From Platanthera guangdongensis (taxonomy: Eukaryota; Streptophyta; Magnoliopsida; Asparagales; Orchidaceae), in assembly GCA_039583875.1 (NCBI GenBank), contig CM077161.1, positions 61,447,885-61,511,884 on the forward strand: a DNA stretch of 64,000 nt, in the 5' to 3' direction. Positions 34,801-46,800 of the stretch are shown here, one piece after another. The position numbers and the translations under genes were made by a program. The first letter of the stretch is position 1. Every line of letters begins with the position of its first letter. The notes below the pieces were generated by a model. It was not told the DNA's origin. It made no database searches and saw nothing but the letters and a program-made list of their open reading frames with translations.

Positions 34801-37800
34801 TGGTGAGAATGCAATTTGGGTGAGATGCTCGTTTATGAGCTTTGAGTTATTGACATCTCTTTCGCTATCATCTATAGCCTTGCCCCAGAGAATTGATCTT
34901 ACGTAGAGCATAACGTATGTAGTGCCTTCCTTGAGTACGCTTAAGCGTACTCATATTTTGAGAGCCTACCTTATGCCGCTTCGCACCCTCGATGGGTTTT
35001 GGGATGCACCACCTGCTGACCCTCCAGAAGGGCTCTTTCTTTTCGGGAACACGCACCACACTCGAGAGTCATGTCTTCTAGTCGATGTACACGATTTTCA
35101 CTCAGGTGGTCGTCTTATCCGCGATGACTTTTCATACACACCTCATGGTGAGCCCCCTGATGTGCTACGTTCCCCGAGAGATATTTGGCTCTTTATGAGC
35201 TCATATTTGAGTGTAAATGTCTATCACGGTCATCTGAGCACTCGTCTCACACGTGATGAATTTTTCTATACTCCACCGAAAGAGCCTCCTGATAGGCCAC
35301 CTCCTTTGATAGATTTTCAGGTCATTATTAGATTTTTCCCATATAGAGCATATTGTGTTGGTCATGTGTCATTTGCATGAATCTGTTGAGTCATTTCGTC
35401 ATCTTTTGCATGAGTATGTTGTGTTGTATGTTCATCGTTTGCATGTGTATAATGAGTCGGTCCGACGAATAATTCATATTGGTAATAAATCTTGTAAATC
35501 ACATGCGGATGCTCATTGGCATGTGCAGGTACTTCATGAAGGCAAACAAGTGATGGTAAGAATCTGCGTTGTGAGTCTCAGTGCGAGGCTTGCTAAAAGC
35601 TTGAGCGTTAGACGAATGAGTCCCTACTTAGTCCTGAGACACATCAGAACAAATGCTTATGAGCTGGACATCCCCGCGTGCATGAGTACCTATACTGTGT
35701 TCAATGTATAGGACCTGATGCCATACTTTGCACCTCACGAGTATTCTGGCCCACATCTTGACAGCCCTCCCGAGCCATTATCGCTGTTTTTACCACCCAC
35801 CACTGTCTACCCTCGAGCCCTTGCCACCACATTCATTGCTCCATGCTCAACCCATTTCTGACCCCCACTTACCTGGGATCCTGTCCTCAACGGTTCCACC
35901 ATTGGCACCTGTCACGACTCGCCACGACATAAATCAGAGTGCGCTTCGAGCGGGCCTTGATGCCACAAGCATGGGCGGAAAGAAATCTATGCCTGCTAAG
36001 GCGGATGCAGAGAATACTTAAAATAGTTTTAAAATAGTCAATTTGGAGAAAAACAATTTGATTTTTATGCGGAAGTTTTTAGAGTTTTAAAACAGTGAGA
36101 ATTTTAGATGCACATGTATTTTGTAAAATTCATGTTTTACATGCCAGTACTATAGTTTTCATGCAATTATGATTCAACAAAGGGTGCACATGCATTAATA
36201 TCAAATTCTAGTATATAATATTTAATAGCCTAGCAGTTGTCCATGTATTACTGTTCATAATTATCACATAAAGAAAACATCTGACAGTAAAAGAAATGAA
36301 TCAAAAATATCAAACCTGACACGTCTAGAAGATCAATCATCGGAGAGTAGAAGTTAGATGCAGGTCGGGACCAGGAACCTGACGGCGCTGACACGAAAGC
36401 TATGACAATTCCAAAACACATGGTTAGCTAGAACATGGTAAAATATAGAACAGTAACAGAAGCAGAAAAACATGAGTGTACCAGTATCTCATGAAGCAAA
36501 ACTATTCAATGACCAGCAAACAAAAGAGCTAACCAGAGCAAGTTAGTTTTATTAGACATACTCCGGAGGATAGCCTAATATTATTCATATAATATGTTGT
36601 AAGCCGTGATCGATGAAGTGTATAGGTGCTATAGCGGGCGCCCATGGTTCGCGATCAGATCTGCGCGCAAGTCTTGTCGTAAAAGTAATCCTGCTTGCCG
36701 TTATCATGACGGCAGACCGATGTCCAGTTAGACGCTATAGTTCAAGGACTTACTTACAACTTCAGATTTGTTTTCGAATTTCATACTTGGATGTTTTTTA
36801 ACGGAAACGAAAATACTTAAAGTGAGCGATCGGAGCAAGAATAGGTTTTACTCGAACAGACATACGAAATCAGATTCGACGACACAGAAGGAACCAAACA
36901 ATGAGTTTAAGCCTCGCGGGTTCGAGAGGTCAAAGTCATAATATCAAGAAGATTTATCGAGTAAATTACAGAGGTAAATTGACAGGTGTCAGATCGGAGA
37001 TATCGAGAACTCGCCTAGGTTAAACAAATTCTAGAGCATAGTTATCTTCCAAGAAAACATGCGTTCACTACCGAACATGATATAAAAATACCAAAATATA
37101 TTTGTTATTCATAATTCGTTACAAGTGTGATCTTCAAATTCAAACGTGTGCATGGTACGAGCGTGACATAACCTAACAATCTTTAAATCACTAGTTAGGA
37201 GCCTTAACAATGATCATTCAAATCTATTAATGTTCGTGCTCAAACCTACTATCCTCAAATTGTTCATCAAACGAGACACAAATCCTCAAATTGAATATCC
37301 AAATAACTATCATTCACTAACTCGTCTCCCAATTATTCAAATATCGTCATTTACATTCACAACTCGTGTTAATCATATCGCGTTAACCTCAAACTAGAAA
37401 CAAGTTTAAAGATTCGATGTCTAAATTTATTTGACGAAACAAACAAATCAAGGGTTGGTTCATATAAACTTAAGATCAGACAAAACAATTAAGTTCAATG
37501 TTTGCAAGAGAGAAACGATCTCTACTTGTATGAAGGAGGCTGAATCTGGTGGAGGCGGCTAAGCGACGCAAGCTGGATTTAGAAACCCTAATCAGACCTG
37601 TATATGAACAACAAAAAAGACAAAGTAGGATTCATTATGTTAACACAGACACGATTCAATACATAGCTAAATCAAGAACGACTAAGAAATTTACCTCCCT
37701 CAAATGTGAGGGGAGAAGAGATTCCTACGCGGACACGGAGACTTGACGGCGCTCGACTAGGTGAAAACCTCTAATTCAGAGAGGGATTCTTCACGAGCTG

Positions 37801-40800
37801 TCAATTGACGCGACGAACGATGCCGGAATCACAAATACTCGGGATTATAATAGGGCACAAATTTGAATTAGCAAAAATATGCAAATTGGAGCAAAAAATT
37901 TCCAAGAATAAATAGAGGAAAATCTGAATAGTCGGGGAGAGGAGGGAGATTCTTATCTACGAAAGTCAAATCCCAGCTCAAGGAGGAGAGAGAACCAAAC
38001 CCTAGTCATTTCTGGAAATCTGCGACCAAATCGACGAGGAAGAGGGAGGAAAGGGACTGCCTGCTCTATTGAGGAGAAGCTGAAGCAGTTGGCCTCCGAA
38101 AACGGAGAAGAAAGCGAAGAAGGGGCTGCTGGAGGGAGAAGATGCCTACGGCCTGAGGTTGGAGTCGTCGGTCATGGCGAAGGAGCAGGAAACACGAGCT
38201 GCGACTTGAGACAGAGGTGCAGGCGGAGTCGGCCATGGAGGCGGGGGGGGGGGGGGGGGAGCCGGAAGAGGCGACGACGCCTGGAGCAGGAGCCGGGATC
38301 GGCGAGATCAGGAGAAGGGCTGGCCGAGCGGGAGAGCGGGATGCGGGAGAGGCATTGGGGTCGGGATCGGGAAAAACCTAGCCGCTTGCGACTTTGCGGG
38401 AACGGGGGAGCGGGTTAGATAAGTAGGGGAAAATTTAGGTTTTATTATAATAATTAATATTATTATTATTATTACAACCTAAAACAAAACCAGGTTGTTA
38501 CAGCACCTCAGATCCCACCAGATCCTTCTATTAGTGTGTTGAGAGATGAGATTATCACTGAGATCTTTATGCATAAGTCCGTCCCCTCTACATACGGTCT
38601 TGTGAGCTGTTACCTGGTTTGCTGGCACGGACCACCCTCATCGACGACACCTAGATGCTACCAACGGAGCTTGATCGACTCTCCCTGGACTTCGACTTCA
38701 GTACGACTGTCTCCATTCATTGGAGATGGAAGCTTTTCAGTCCGGAGGAGTTGACTGACGAGTACACTCTTCCATTGATGACACTTGGACGACCTCCGGT
38801 AGACCTCTTCGAGTTTTACCTGGCATACGGCGAGAGAATTTTGATCCTTATTCATCGGGAGATGAATTCTTTCAAGCCGTGGAGATTGATGCGGAGCAGA
38901 TACGAGGACGAGCTTTGGGCCCATTCGGGGCTGATTTGACGACTTACCATATATGGCGTGCCCGAATCGACGATCCGACACCGTGGATATGTCCGGACTC
39001 GCGTTGCGAATCAATTTCATATATAGCTTTGTACTTTTCGGGTTTTATTTCATGTAGTTTTTGGCCTCGAGAGCAACAACCAATCATAATCATTGATTGC
39101 GGGTGCCCTAATTTTTATTTCTTATAAATAAGATGTTTAGGGCTGCCGTCATTCTGATTGCTGAAATTTGGAGAGCCTTCTTCCTCATTTCCGGTGATCT
39201 CTCCGTGATGCCGACTCCGTGGAACCCCTTGGTGACGACTCGTTGGGTAAGCCTTGTATCTTTTGAATATTTCTCTACCTCCACCTTTCCTTTTTTGCAG
39301 CCCAGCCGCCGCTCACCCGCTGAACAGCCCGCAGCCGCCCCACCTCAACCGCCGACCACCTCCTAAAGCTTCCCCAGCCACTCACCATAAACAACCACCC
39401 TCTTTGCTACATTCCGCCCCTCCACAATAGGTCGCCGCCCAGTCCACCGCCCAGACCTGCTGCTGAAGCCTCCCTCCCTGTTTCAGCCACCGTCGGCCCT
39501 AAGTTCCCTCCCCAGGCCGCCTACCCGCACCAACCCAAACATCCGCCTACCCGTACCACCCTAAACAGCCACCTGGCTGTTTTCATCCCAAAACAGCCCA
39601 GATCTGGCGTTTCCAGCCAGATCCAGTCGACCGACTCTACTCCTTTGCTGTCAACGCACCCCACATCGTGGAACCACTTCCAAAACAGCCATCCACATCC
39701 ATTCTGACACTGATCTGAGCAAACCAGCCCAAATCCAACGCCTATCCTTCCGATCCAGCCCTCTCAAACCCCGACCAGCCTTCCCCTTACCCGATCTAGT
39801 CTCACCAAACCCCGGAGTCCCTTTTGAGTCCTTCAATGTTCAGATCTATTACATTGACAATAGCCCTAACATTTTTGTGGTGTTTTGTAACGGTTGTTTT
39901 GTTATAAACATTGCTACAGTTTGGATAATATGTGCTTGCGTGAAATTATAGTTTATGATTTTTTTGTTTCTTGAAAAATCTCTAACTGCAAGAAGTTTTG
40001 ATTCGCCGCGTGCTCTTGCTTTGACCCTCCACGCGGAGGAAAGCCTAAGCTTGTTTTGCCTTAATAAAACATTTTGCATTGCCGTGAATTAATTGCGCGG
40101 GATGTCATAATTTATTATCTAATTGTGATTTAATCGTTGGGCTGTTGCATATCATGTAGGGTTAGGTCGTCGTTTACCCGCCGCCTATAGATTCCTCCTG
40201 TGTCAAGTGACTTTAGTAGTCGGGGGGGGGGGGAGGTTTCGATTGTTCGCTGGGGTAATTATGGACGCATGGTGCTTTGCGGGTTTCAGGAAATATATAA
40301 GTCATTGTGTACGTACGTGTGTGTGGGAGGGGGATTAGATGAAATGCTCGTGGGTTTCTGATGTAGGGGTAGGCTAGTGTTTCTCGGAAGCTAGGACCTA
40401 CGTGCACGTGTGAGGGGATATGCGAATGCAATGCTACATGCAATGAAACAGTCAGATAACAACGACAATTAATTTAAGCAATGAGAATTAACAGCACTAC
40501 TCAGTTAATCAAAATAAAGAAGCAATTAAATAATTTTAACAATTTGGCAACGGCTTCCTCCTCGCGGAGGGCCTAAGAAAGCGGCGGCGATTAATTCCAC
40601 AAACAAATATTAGCGTAAAAGTACAACACTACCAAACTATGATCACAACACAAATATAGATAGACAACCAAGTGCAAATGTCAAATACAAAACATAATAC
40701 CACGAGATACTCACGATGCAGTGGGCTGATCCGAGGTGGTGGAGAATTTGAGGGACCAGATGCAAAACGGGCGATCGGATGCGAATACGGTGGCACGGTG

Positions 40801-43800
40801 ACGTCACGGTGGCTGCCCATGGTGGAAAAGAGGGGATGTGGGCCGAAAATGGCGAGATCCGGCCACAAATGAGTAGATCCGGGCCGTGGGTGAGTAGATC
40901 CGATGATTTGGAGCGGATCCGAACAAAAATGGAAGGTTTGGGTGGAGGGAATAACGGATCGGAGGGTGGTAGCACTAGATCAAAAGAGATATAGGGTTTT
41001 CGGAGCGGTGGGAGGTGGATCCACGAAGGGGAAGGGGTAGGAGTGGCCGGCTAGGGTAGGCCGGGCCTTAGGGGGGGTCGGTTTTGAGGAGGGGAGGGAC
41101 GGTGAGGTGCATGAGGTGAGTGGTCGGCTTGCTGAATGGAAACGGGGGGAGGGGGTTGGCAAGCCTATAGCAGGAGGGGAAGGCGAAAGGCACAGGAAGA
41201 TCAAAAACTTAGGGAGTGAATAGTGATTTTAATTAATGAACAGTGATTTTGCGGTTAACGATGGGCTACTGGAACTGCAGGGAAATGCTGGCCTTTGGGG
41301 GGGTTTCAGTGGCTGAAAATGAAGGAGAGGTGGAAAACGATGGTGGGGGTAGGGTGTACCTTGGGGAGGAGTATGACGGCGTAGGAGTCGTTACCTAGGG
41401 TTCCACGACGTGGACACCGGGGAGGGATCGCTGGAATCCTGGAATGCTTCTTCTCCAAATCCAACAATGGCCTCAAATCAGCCCCCTAACATCCTATTTA
41501 TAAGAAAACACAAACTAGGGCATCCCCATCAACGACTATGATTGGCTGGTGGGTTAACCCTTAAAATACATCAAAATAAACTCAAAAAACATAAAGTAAT
41601 ATAGCGTGTTGATTCGCGGCGACGTCCCGGACGCAACCGCGGAGTCCGATCGGCGATCCGATCAAGTCTTCCCGCGCGAATACATGTATGTGGGCCCCGC
41701 CTTGCGGCGAGCTCCTCCAAGTGCATCCGATGGCTCCCCATCAACTCCCCCCGACTGAAAGGCCTTCATCTCCGATGAATGGAGACGATCATACTGAAGT
41801 CGAAGTCCGGGGGCGAGTCGATCTAGCTCTGCCGGTAGTATCCAAGTATCGTATGTGTCAGGTCGGCCCCACCAATGTACCAGGTAGCGGCAACGCGGTT
41901 CGTCCGAGGTGGGAACAAACTGGTGGGATCTGATCTCTGTGATGCTCTCATCTCTCGCCTCTCGTAAGGTGGGTCCCGATGCGATCGGTGGTGCCTGCGG
42001 GGGAACTAAAATGGACGAAGTCCCAGGTGGGTGGGTGGCAACAGTGGGTTGACTAGGATGGCCAGCAGGTGGCGGCGAAGTGGACAGGTGGTATGGTAGC
42101 GACAGTGGTGGTGGGGGTGGCTGGGCATCTCCCCCGCTCGGGTCCACATACTCATGAGGCTCATAGTATGAAGTCAGGTACTCAACATTAAACACCGGGT
42201 GAATTCACATACTGGCCGGGATGTCAAGCCGGTAGGCGTTGGTCCCAATACGACTAATAATGGAATATGGACCTATTCGCCTCGCGCTTAACTTCTTGGC
42301 AGGCCCCGAAGGGAGCCTCTCGGGGCGGACTCGCACCATTACCTTCTTGCCTACAATAAATATCTGCTCTCGCCTTCGCTTATCTGCATGAGTTTTATAA
42401 TTATCATTGTTATTATTATTCGTCGATGGACCGACTCATGCAAATCATGCAAATGCTGTGCAAATGACTCAGCAGACTCACTAGGGCGGGACTCTAAAGG
42501 AATCGGGACAATGTCTATAGGTTTCATAGGGTCGTATCCTGAAACTACATGAAATGGACTGCTATTGTAGGCAAACTTGGTGATCAGCAAATCTAAGTCC
42601 CAACTACCTACATGCTCTCCAGCTAGACACCGCAACAGATTCCCTTGGCTCCTTTTCACTACCTCAGTCTGACCGTCCGTCTGTGGGTGATATGCCGAGG
42701 AAAACCTAAGGATAGTACCAGTCTTATGCCACAGGGTTTTCCAAAAGTAGCTCATGAACCTCACATCGCGATCAGACACGATCGACTTGGGTAGGCCATG
42801 CAACCGAAAGACATCCCTCATGAATATAGATGCAACGTGGGTCGCATCTGCCGTCTTGCGGCAAGCAATGAAGTGTGCCATCTTCGAAAACCGATCAACC
42901 ACCACGAAGATGGAATCATGTTTCCGTAATGTGCGGGGAAGTCCGAGAACAAAATCCATACCGATGTCCTCCCAAGGGCGGTGTGGAACGGGTAGGGGTG
43001 TATAAAGGCCGGTGTTCTGCTTATTTCCCTTGGCCGTCTGACAGGTACGACAATGACGCACAACCCGAGCTACGTCCTTCTTGAGGCTAGGCCAGTAGAG
43101 ACGGTCCTCAACAATGACTATGGACTTATCTCGTCCGAAGTGACCTGCGGCTCCGCCCGCATACAGTTCCCAAATCAGGTAGTCTCGGTAAGACGTCTGA
43201 GGAACGCATAGGCGGGAACCCCGGTACAAATATCCCTCGTAAATCTGATATCCCTCAACAGGGTCGGCTGGGTCTCGGGATAGGGAGGTATAAATCTCGC
43301 CAAAGTCAGGGCACGTAGGGTAATCGAGCATCAGACGCTCAAGTCCCTGCACGCTCGCCGTCATCGTCTGCAATAGGGACACACGACGACTCAACGCATC
43401 AGCCGGCTTGTTCTCAACACCCGCGCGGTGCTTGAGAACATAATGAAAATCCTGCAGATACTCGACCCACTTCGCATGCCGGTGGCCCAACTTGCGTTGC
43501 GAATCGAGGTAACGGAGGGCCTGGTGGTCGGAATACAACACGAACTCCCGGGGAAGGAGATAGTGTCGCCAGTAGCGCAGACACTGGACAATAACATAAA
43601 ATTCTCGATCGTAATTCGAGTACTTTTGCTTTGCTTCATCCAGCTTCTCACTAAAGTAAGAAACTGAGTGTCCCTCTTGACTCAATACACCACCTATACC
43701 GATACCGGACGCGTCGCAGGAGACCTCAAATACGCGACTAAAATCTGGCAACCGTAGTACGGGAACTGTCGTCAATCTCTCCTTAATCTCCTCAAAGGCT

Positions 43801-46800
43801 CTAGTGGCTGCGGGGGTCCACTGAAACTCTCCCTTCTTGAGACAGCTCGTGAAGGGGGCCATGGTCGTGCTGAACCCCTGGACAAACCTCCTATAGAAGG
43901 TGGCAAGCCCGTGAAAGCTACGAGCCTCGTGGATATTCCTAGGTACAGGCCAATCTCGAATAGATTTGACCTTTCTCAGGGTCGACAGAGACTCCCGTGG
44001 AGGAAGTAATAAAGCCTAGGAAGTGGACGGACTCGGAGAGGAAGACGCACTTCTTCAGGTTCACATACAGTTTCTCTTGGCGGAGGGTGCCAAAGAGAAG
44101 TCTCAAATGATCGAGGTGAGCGGCGTGAGTCTGGCTGTAGACTAATATGTCATCAAAGTACACCACCAGAAACTTGCCTATGTAGGGCCGCAACACCTGC
44201 GTCATAACGCGCATAAACGTGCTCGGGGCATAGGATAGCCCGAATGGCATGACTAGCCACTCATACAAACCGTCCTTGGTCTTAAATGCGGTCTTCCACT
44301 CGTCCCCCTCACGAACTCGTATCTGATGGTACCCACTGCGGAGGTCGATCTTGGAGAATATCTGGGCACCGGACATAGTATCCAGTAAGTCATCGAGTCG
44401 TGGGATAGGGAATCGATACTTGACCGTGATCTTATTGATGGTGCGGCTGTCGATGCACATACACCAACTACCGTCCTTCTTAGGGGTAAGAAGGGCGGGG
44501 ACCGCACACAGACTCATGCTCTCACGAATGAACTGCTTCCGGAGAAGCTTGTCAACCTGCCGTTTAAGCTCAGCGTGCTCATCCGGGTGCATACGGTAGT
44601 GGGGCAGGTTCGGGAGGGAAGCTCCCGGGACTAGATCAATGGCATGCTGAATGTCCCGTGAGGGAGACAGCTCATCGGGGAGCTCGTCTGGCATAATGTC
44701 CGCAAACTCGCCTAACAGGGGACGCACTGCGAGTGGGAAATCGACCGGGGCGTCCTCAGTAACCTGGGTAGCGGCGACTACATAAATAATGACGGACTCG
44801 ACACTATCTCGTAGAAACTCACCTCGCCTCAGAATATGTAGTGGCCGCGATACGCTCGTGCCCGCAGACGGCTCTACCACACCCTTGGGTCGATCTCGGG
44901 GCTGGGTGGGTGTCAACGTGATCTTCCGCCCCTTATCATAGAAGACACACGTGTTCGAGCGACCGAAGCACGTGACATCACGATCAAAAAGCCAAGGGCG
45001 GCCAATCAACACGTGAGCGACGTCCATGAGAATGACATCGCACCAGACCTTGTCCTGATAGGACGCAATAGTGATCGGGACCAAGCAATGCTGGGTGACC
45101 TGAATCGCCGTCTTGTCAACCCAGACGACACGGTACGAATGGGGGTGAGGCTCTGCCTTCACCTGCATACGGTCGAGCGCCTTCTGGGCTACGATATTCA
45201 CACAACTCCCACCATCAATAGCTAGCTTGCAGGGACCGCCTGCACTAGGGAAGTACGTGTAAAAGATGGTCGTGCGTCGCCAATCCTCGTCTACACGTGG
45301 GGTGTGTAGGAGGCGCCGAATCACTCCCACCTCTAACGATCGCTCGACGTCACTCTCCCAACCTTCCTCGACTGCGGCTCTAACCTCCTCTGGGGCCTTT
45401 TCTTCACCCTCTAAACTCTGCTCCTCCTCTTCCTCAAGTAACAGGTTCCGCGTGGGGCACTGCGCCGCCACGTGGCCCCTTACCAGAACACCTAAAACAT
45501 ACAATGCCCCCAGATCGCTGGCCATCAGTGGCTATGGCTTTACCCTTTGCATCCGCAGGGATACGTGAGGGTGCGACCGTGGTGGTCTGGGGCGGAGCGG
45601 GTTTCCTAAAGGTCGAGGAATCAGTCCGAGAGGTGAACTTCCTCGTACTAGACGAGCGAAGGTACTGCTCCTACTCGAGGGAGAGCTGGGATATCTGATC
45701 AACAGTCTCCAAGCGGTGGGGAATCAACTCTCTCCGAATTTCGGAACGAAGGCCCGCCTTGAAGCGGACGACAGTGACAATAGACTCCTCTGAAATATCA
45801 CTCCTGACGACCAGCTCATCGAGGCGAGCCATGTATTCGATGACGGTAAGTGTCCCCTGCCGTAGGTTCTGTAGCTGCTCATATAGCTGATCTCGGTATG
45901 ACGCGGGGAGGTACTTTTCCTTCAGTCTCTCCTTCATCTCGTCCCATCTGGCGATGGGGTAGTAACCATCCCGCTCTAGAGCTCTCTCAACACTGATCCA
46001 GAATACCTTAGCTTGCCCGATCAACTTCATCTTTGCAAAGCGGACACAACGCTCGTCACTCATGACGTACCACTCGAAGTAGTGTCCATGTCCAAGGGCC
46101 AATCGCTGAAGGCTTTCGGATCTAGGCGACCATCGAACGAAGGGGCGTCGAGTTCGATGCGACGAGTGATGTCATGATAGTGGCCCCCTCTCCGAGGATC
46201 GGGGTAGTCCTCGGGGTAGTCATCATGGGCGTAGTCGTATCGAGCGGGAGGGGGACCACGCTCTCTCCGACCCGGGGGATAATAATCATCCTGGTGATGG
46301 TCACGGCGACCGTGTGGGAGCACACGATCTCTGGGGTCCGACTGAGGCTGGCGTGGCATACGGTACTCATCACACTGAGGTGGCAGCCTATCCCTCGCCG
46401 GGACTTGCCTATGATCTCTAGCAAAATCAGGATGTCGCCTTACCGGCTGAGTCGGGGCTCGGTGAGGACTATCACGATGGTGACGGCCTGCGGGAGGTGG
46501 ACCATCCCTCGGGTGTTGCCCTCGAAGTGGAGGAGCGTCAGAGTCGTCCTCAAGAGAATCGTCAAGCTGTGTCAGAGTGTCTCTGACATCCTCTAAGTGG
46601 CCTAAACGAAGGTTCACCTCGGCAAGGTCATGACGCACATCGTCGAACTGGGCTCCTATGGTGTCAAGGCGACCTAGGACAAGGCGTTGGAACTCAGCAA
46701 AACTGGCGTCCGAATTCGAACTCGTCTTTCGGTCCTCAGTGTTCTGTGGTTCTACCATGCTTACTCTAAAAGTCCTACCACTACGGAGCATGCAAGTGGC

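Larger units (their letters stand above)
31829..40205 (+). mobile_element. Gag-only (non-autonomous) chromovirus-type element, TSD AGTGA
   Basis: LTRs at 31829-33392 and 38887-40205 flank a PBS, a gag ORF, an unusual proline-rich repeat region, an integrase C-terminal stub and a chromodomain stub. Protease, RT, RNase H and the integrase core are absent. AGTGA flanks it at 31824-31828 and 40206-40210. A 2.6-kb solo LTR is nested at 35910-38502. This layout corresponds to elements that carry only gag (the TR-GAG type in the plant literature) and need an autonomous partner. LTR divergence is visibly higher than for the other elements here. Confidence 0.88.

Noticed and set aside
38089..38418. 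109-codon Arg/Gly/Glu-rich ORF on the + strand
   Set aside because: Low-complexity GC-rich sequence inside the solo LTR 35910-38502, with no conserved domain and interrupted by a G-run.
40643..41204. Pro-rich ORFs of about 75-110 codons in both LTRs of the element at 40359-48150
   Set aside because: Present in both LTRs because LTRs are repeats; no family resemblance and broken in one copy.
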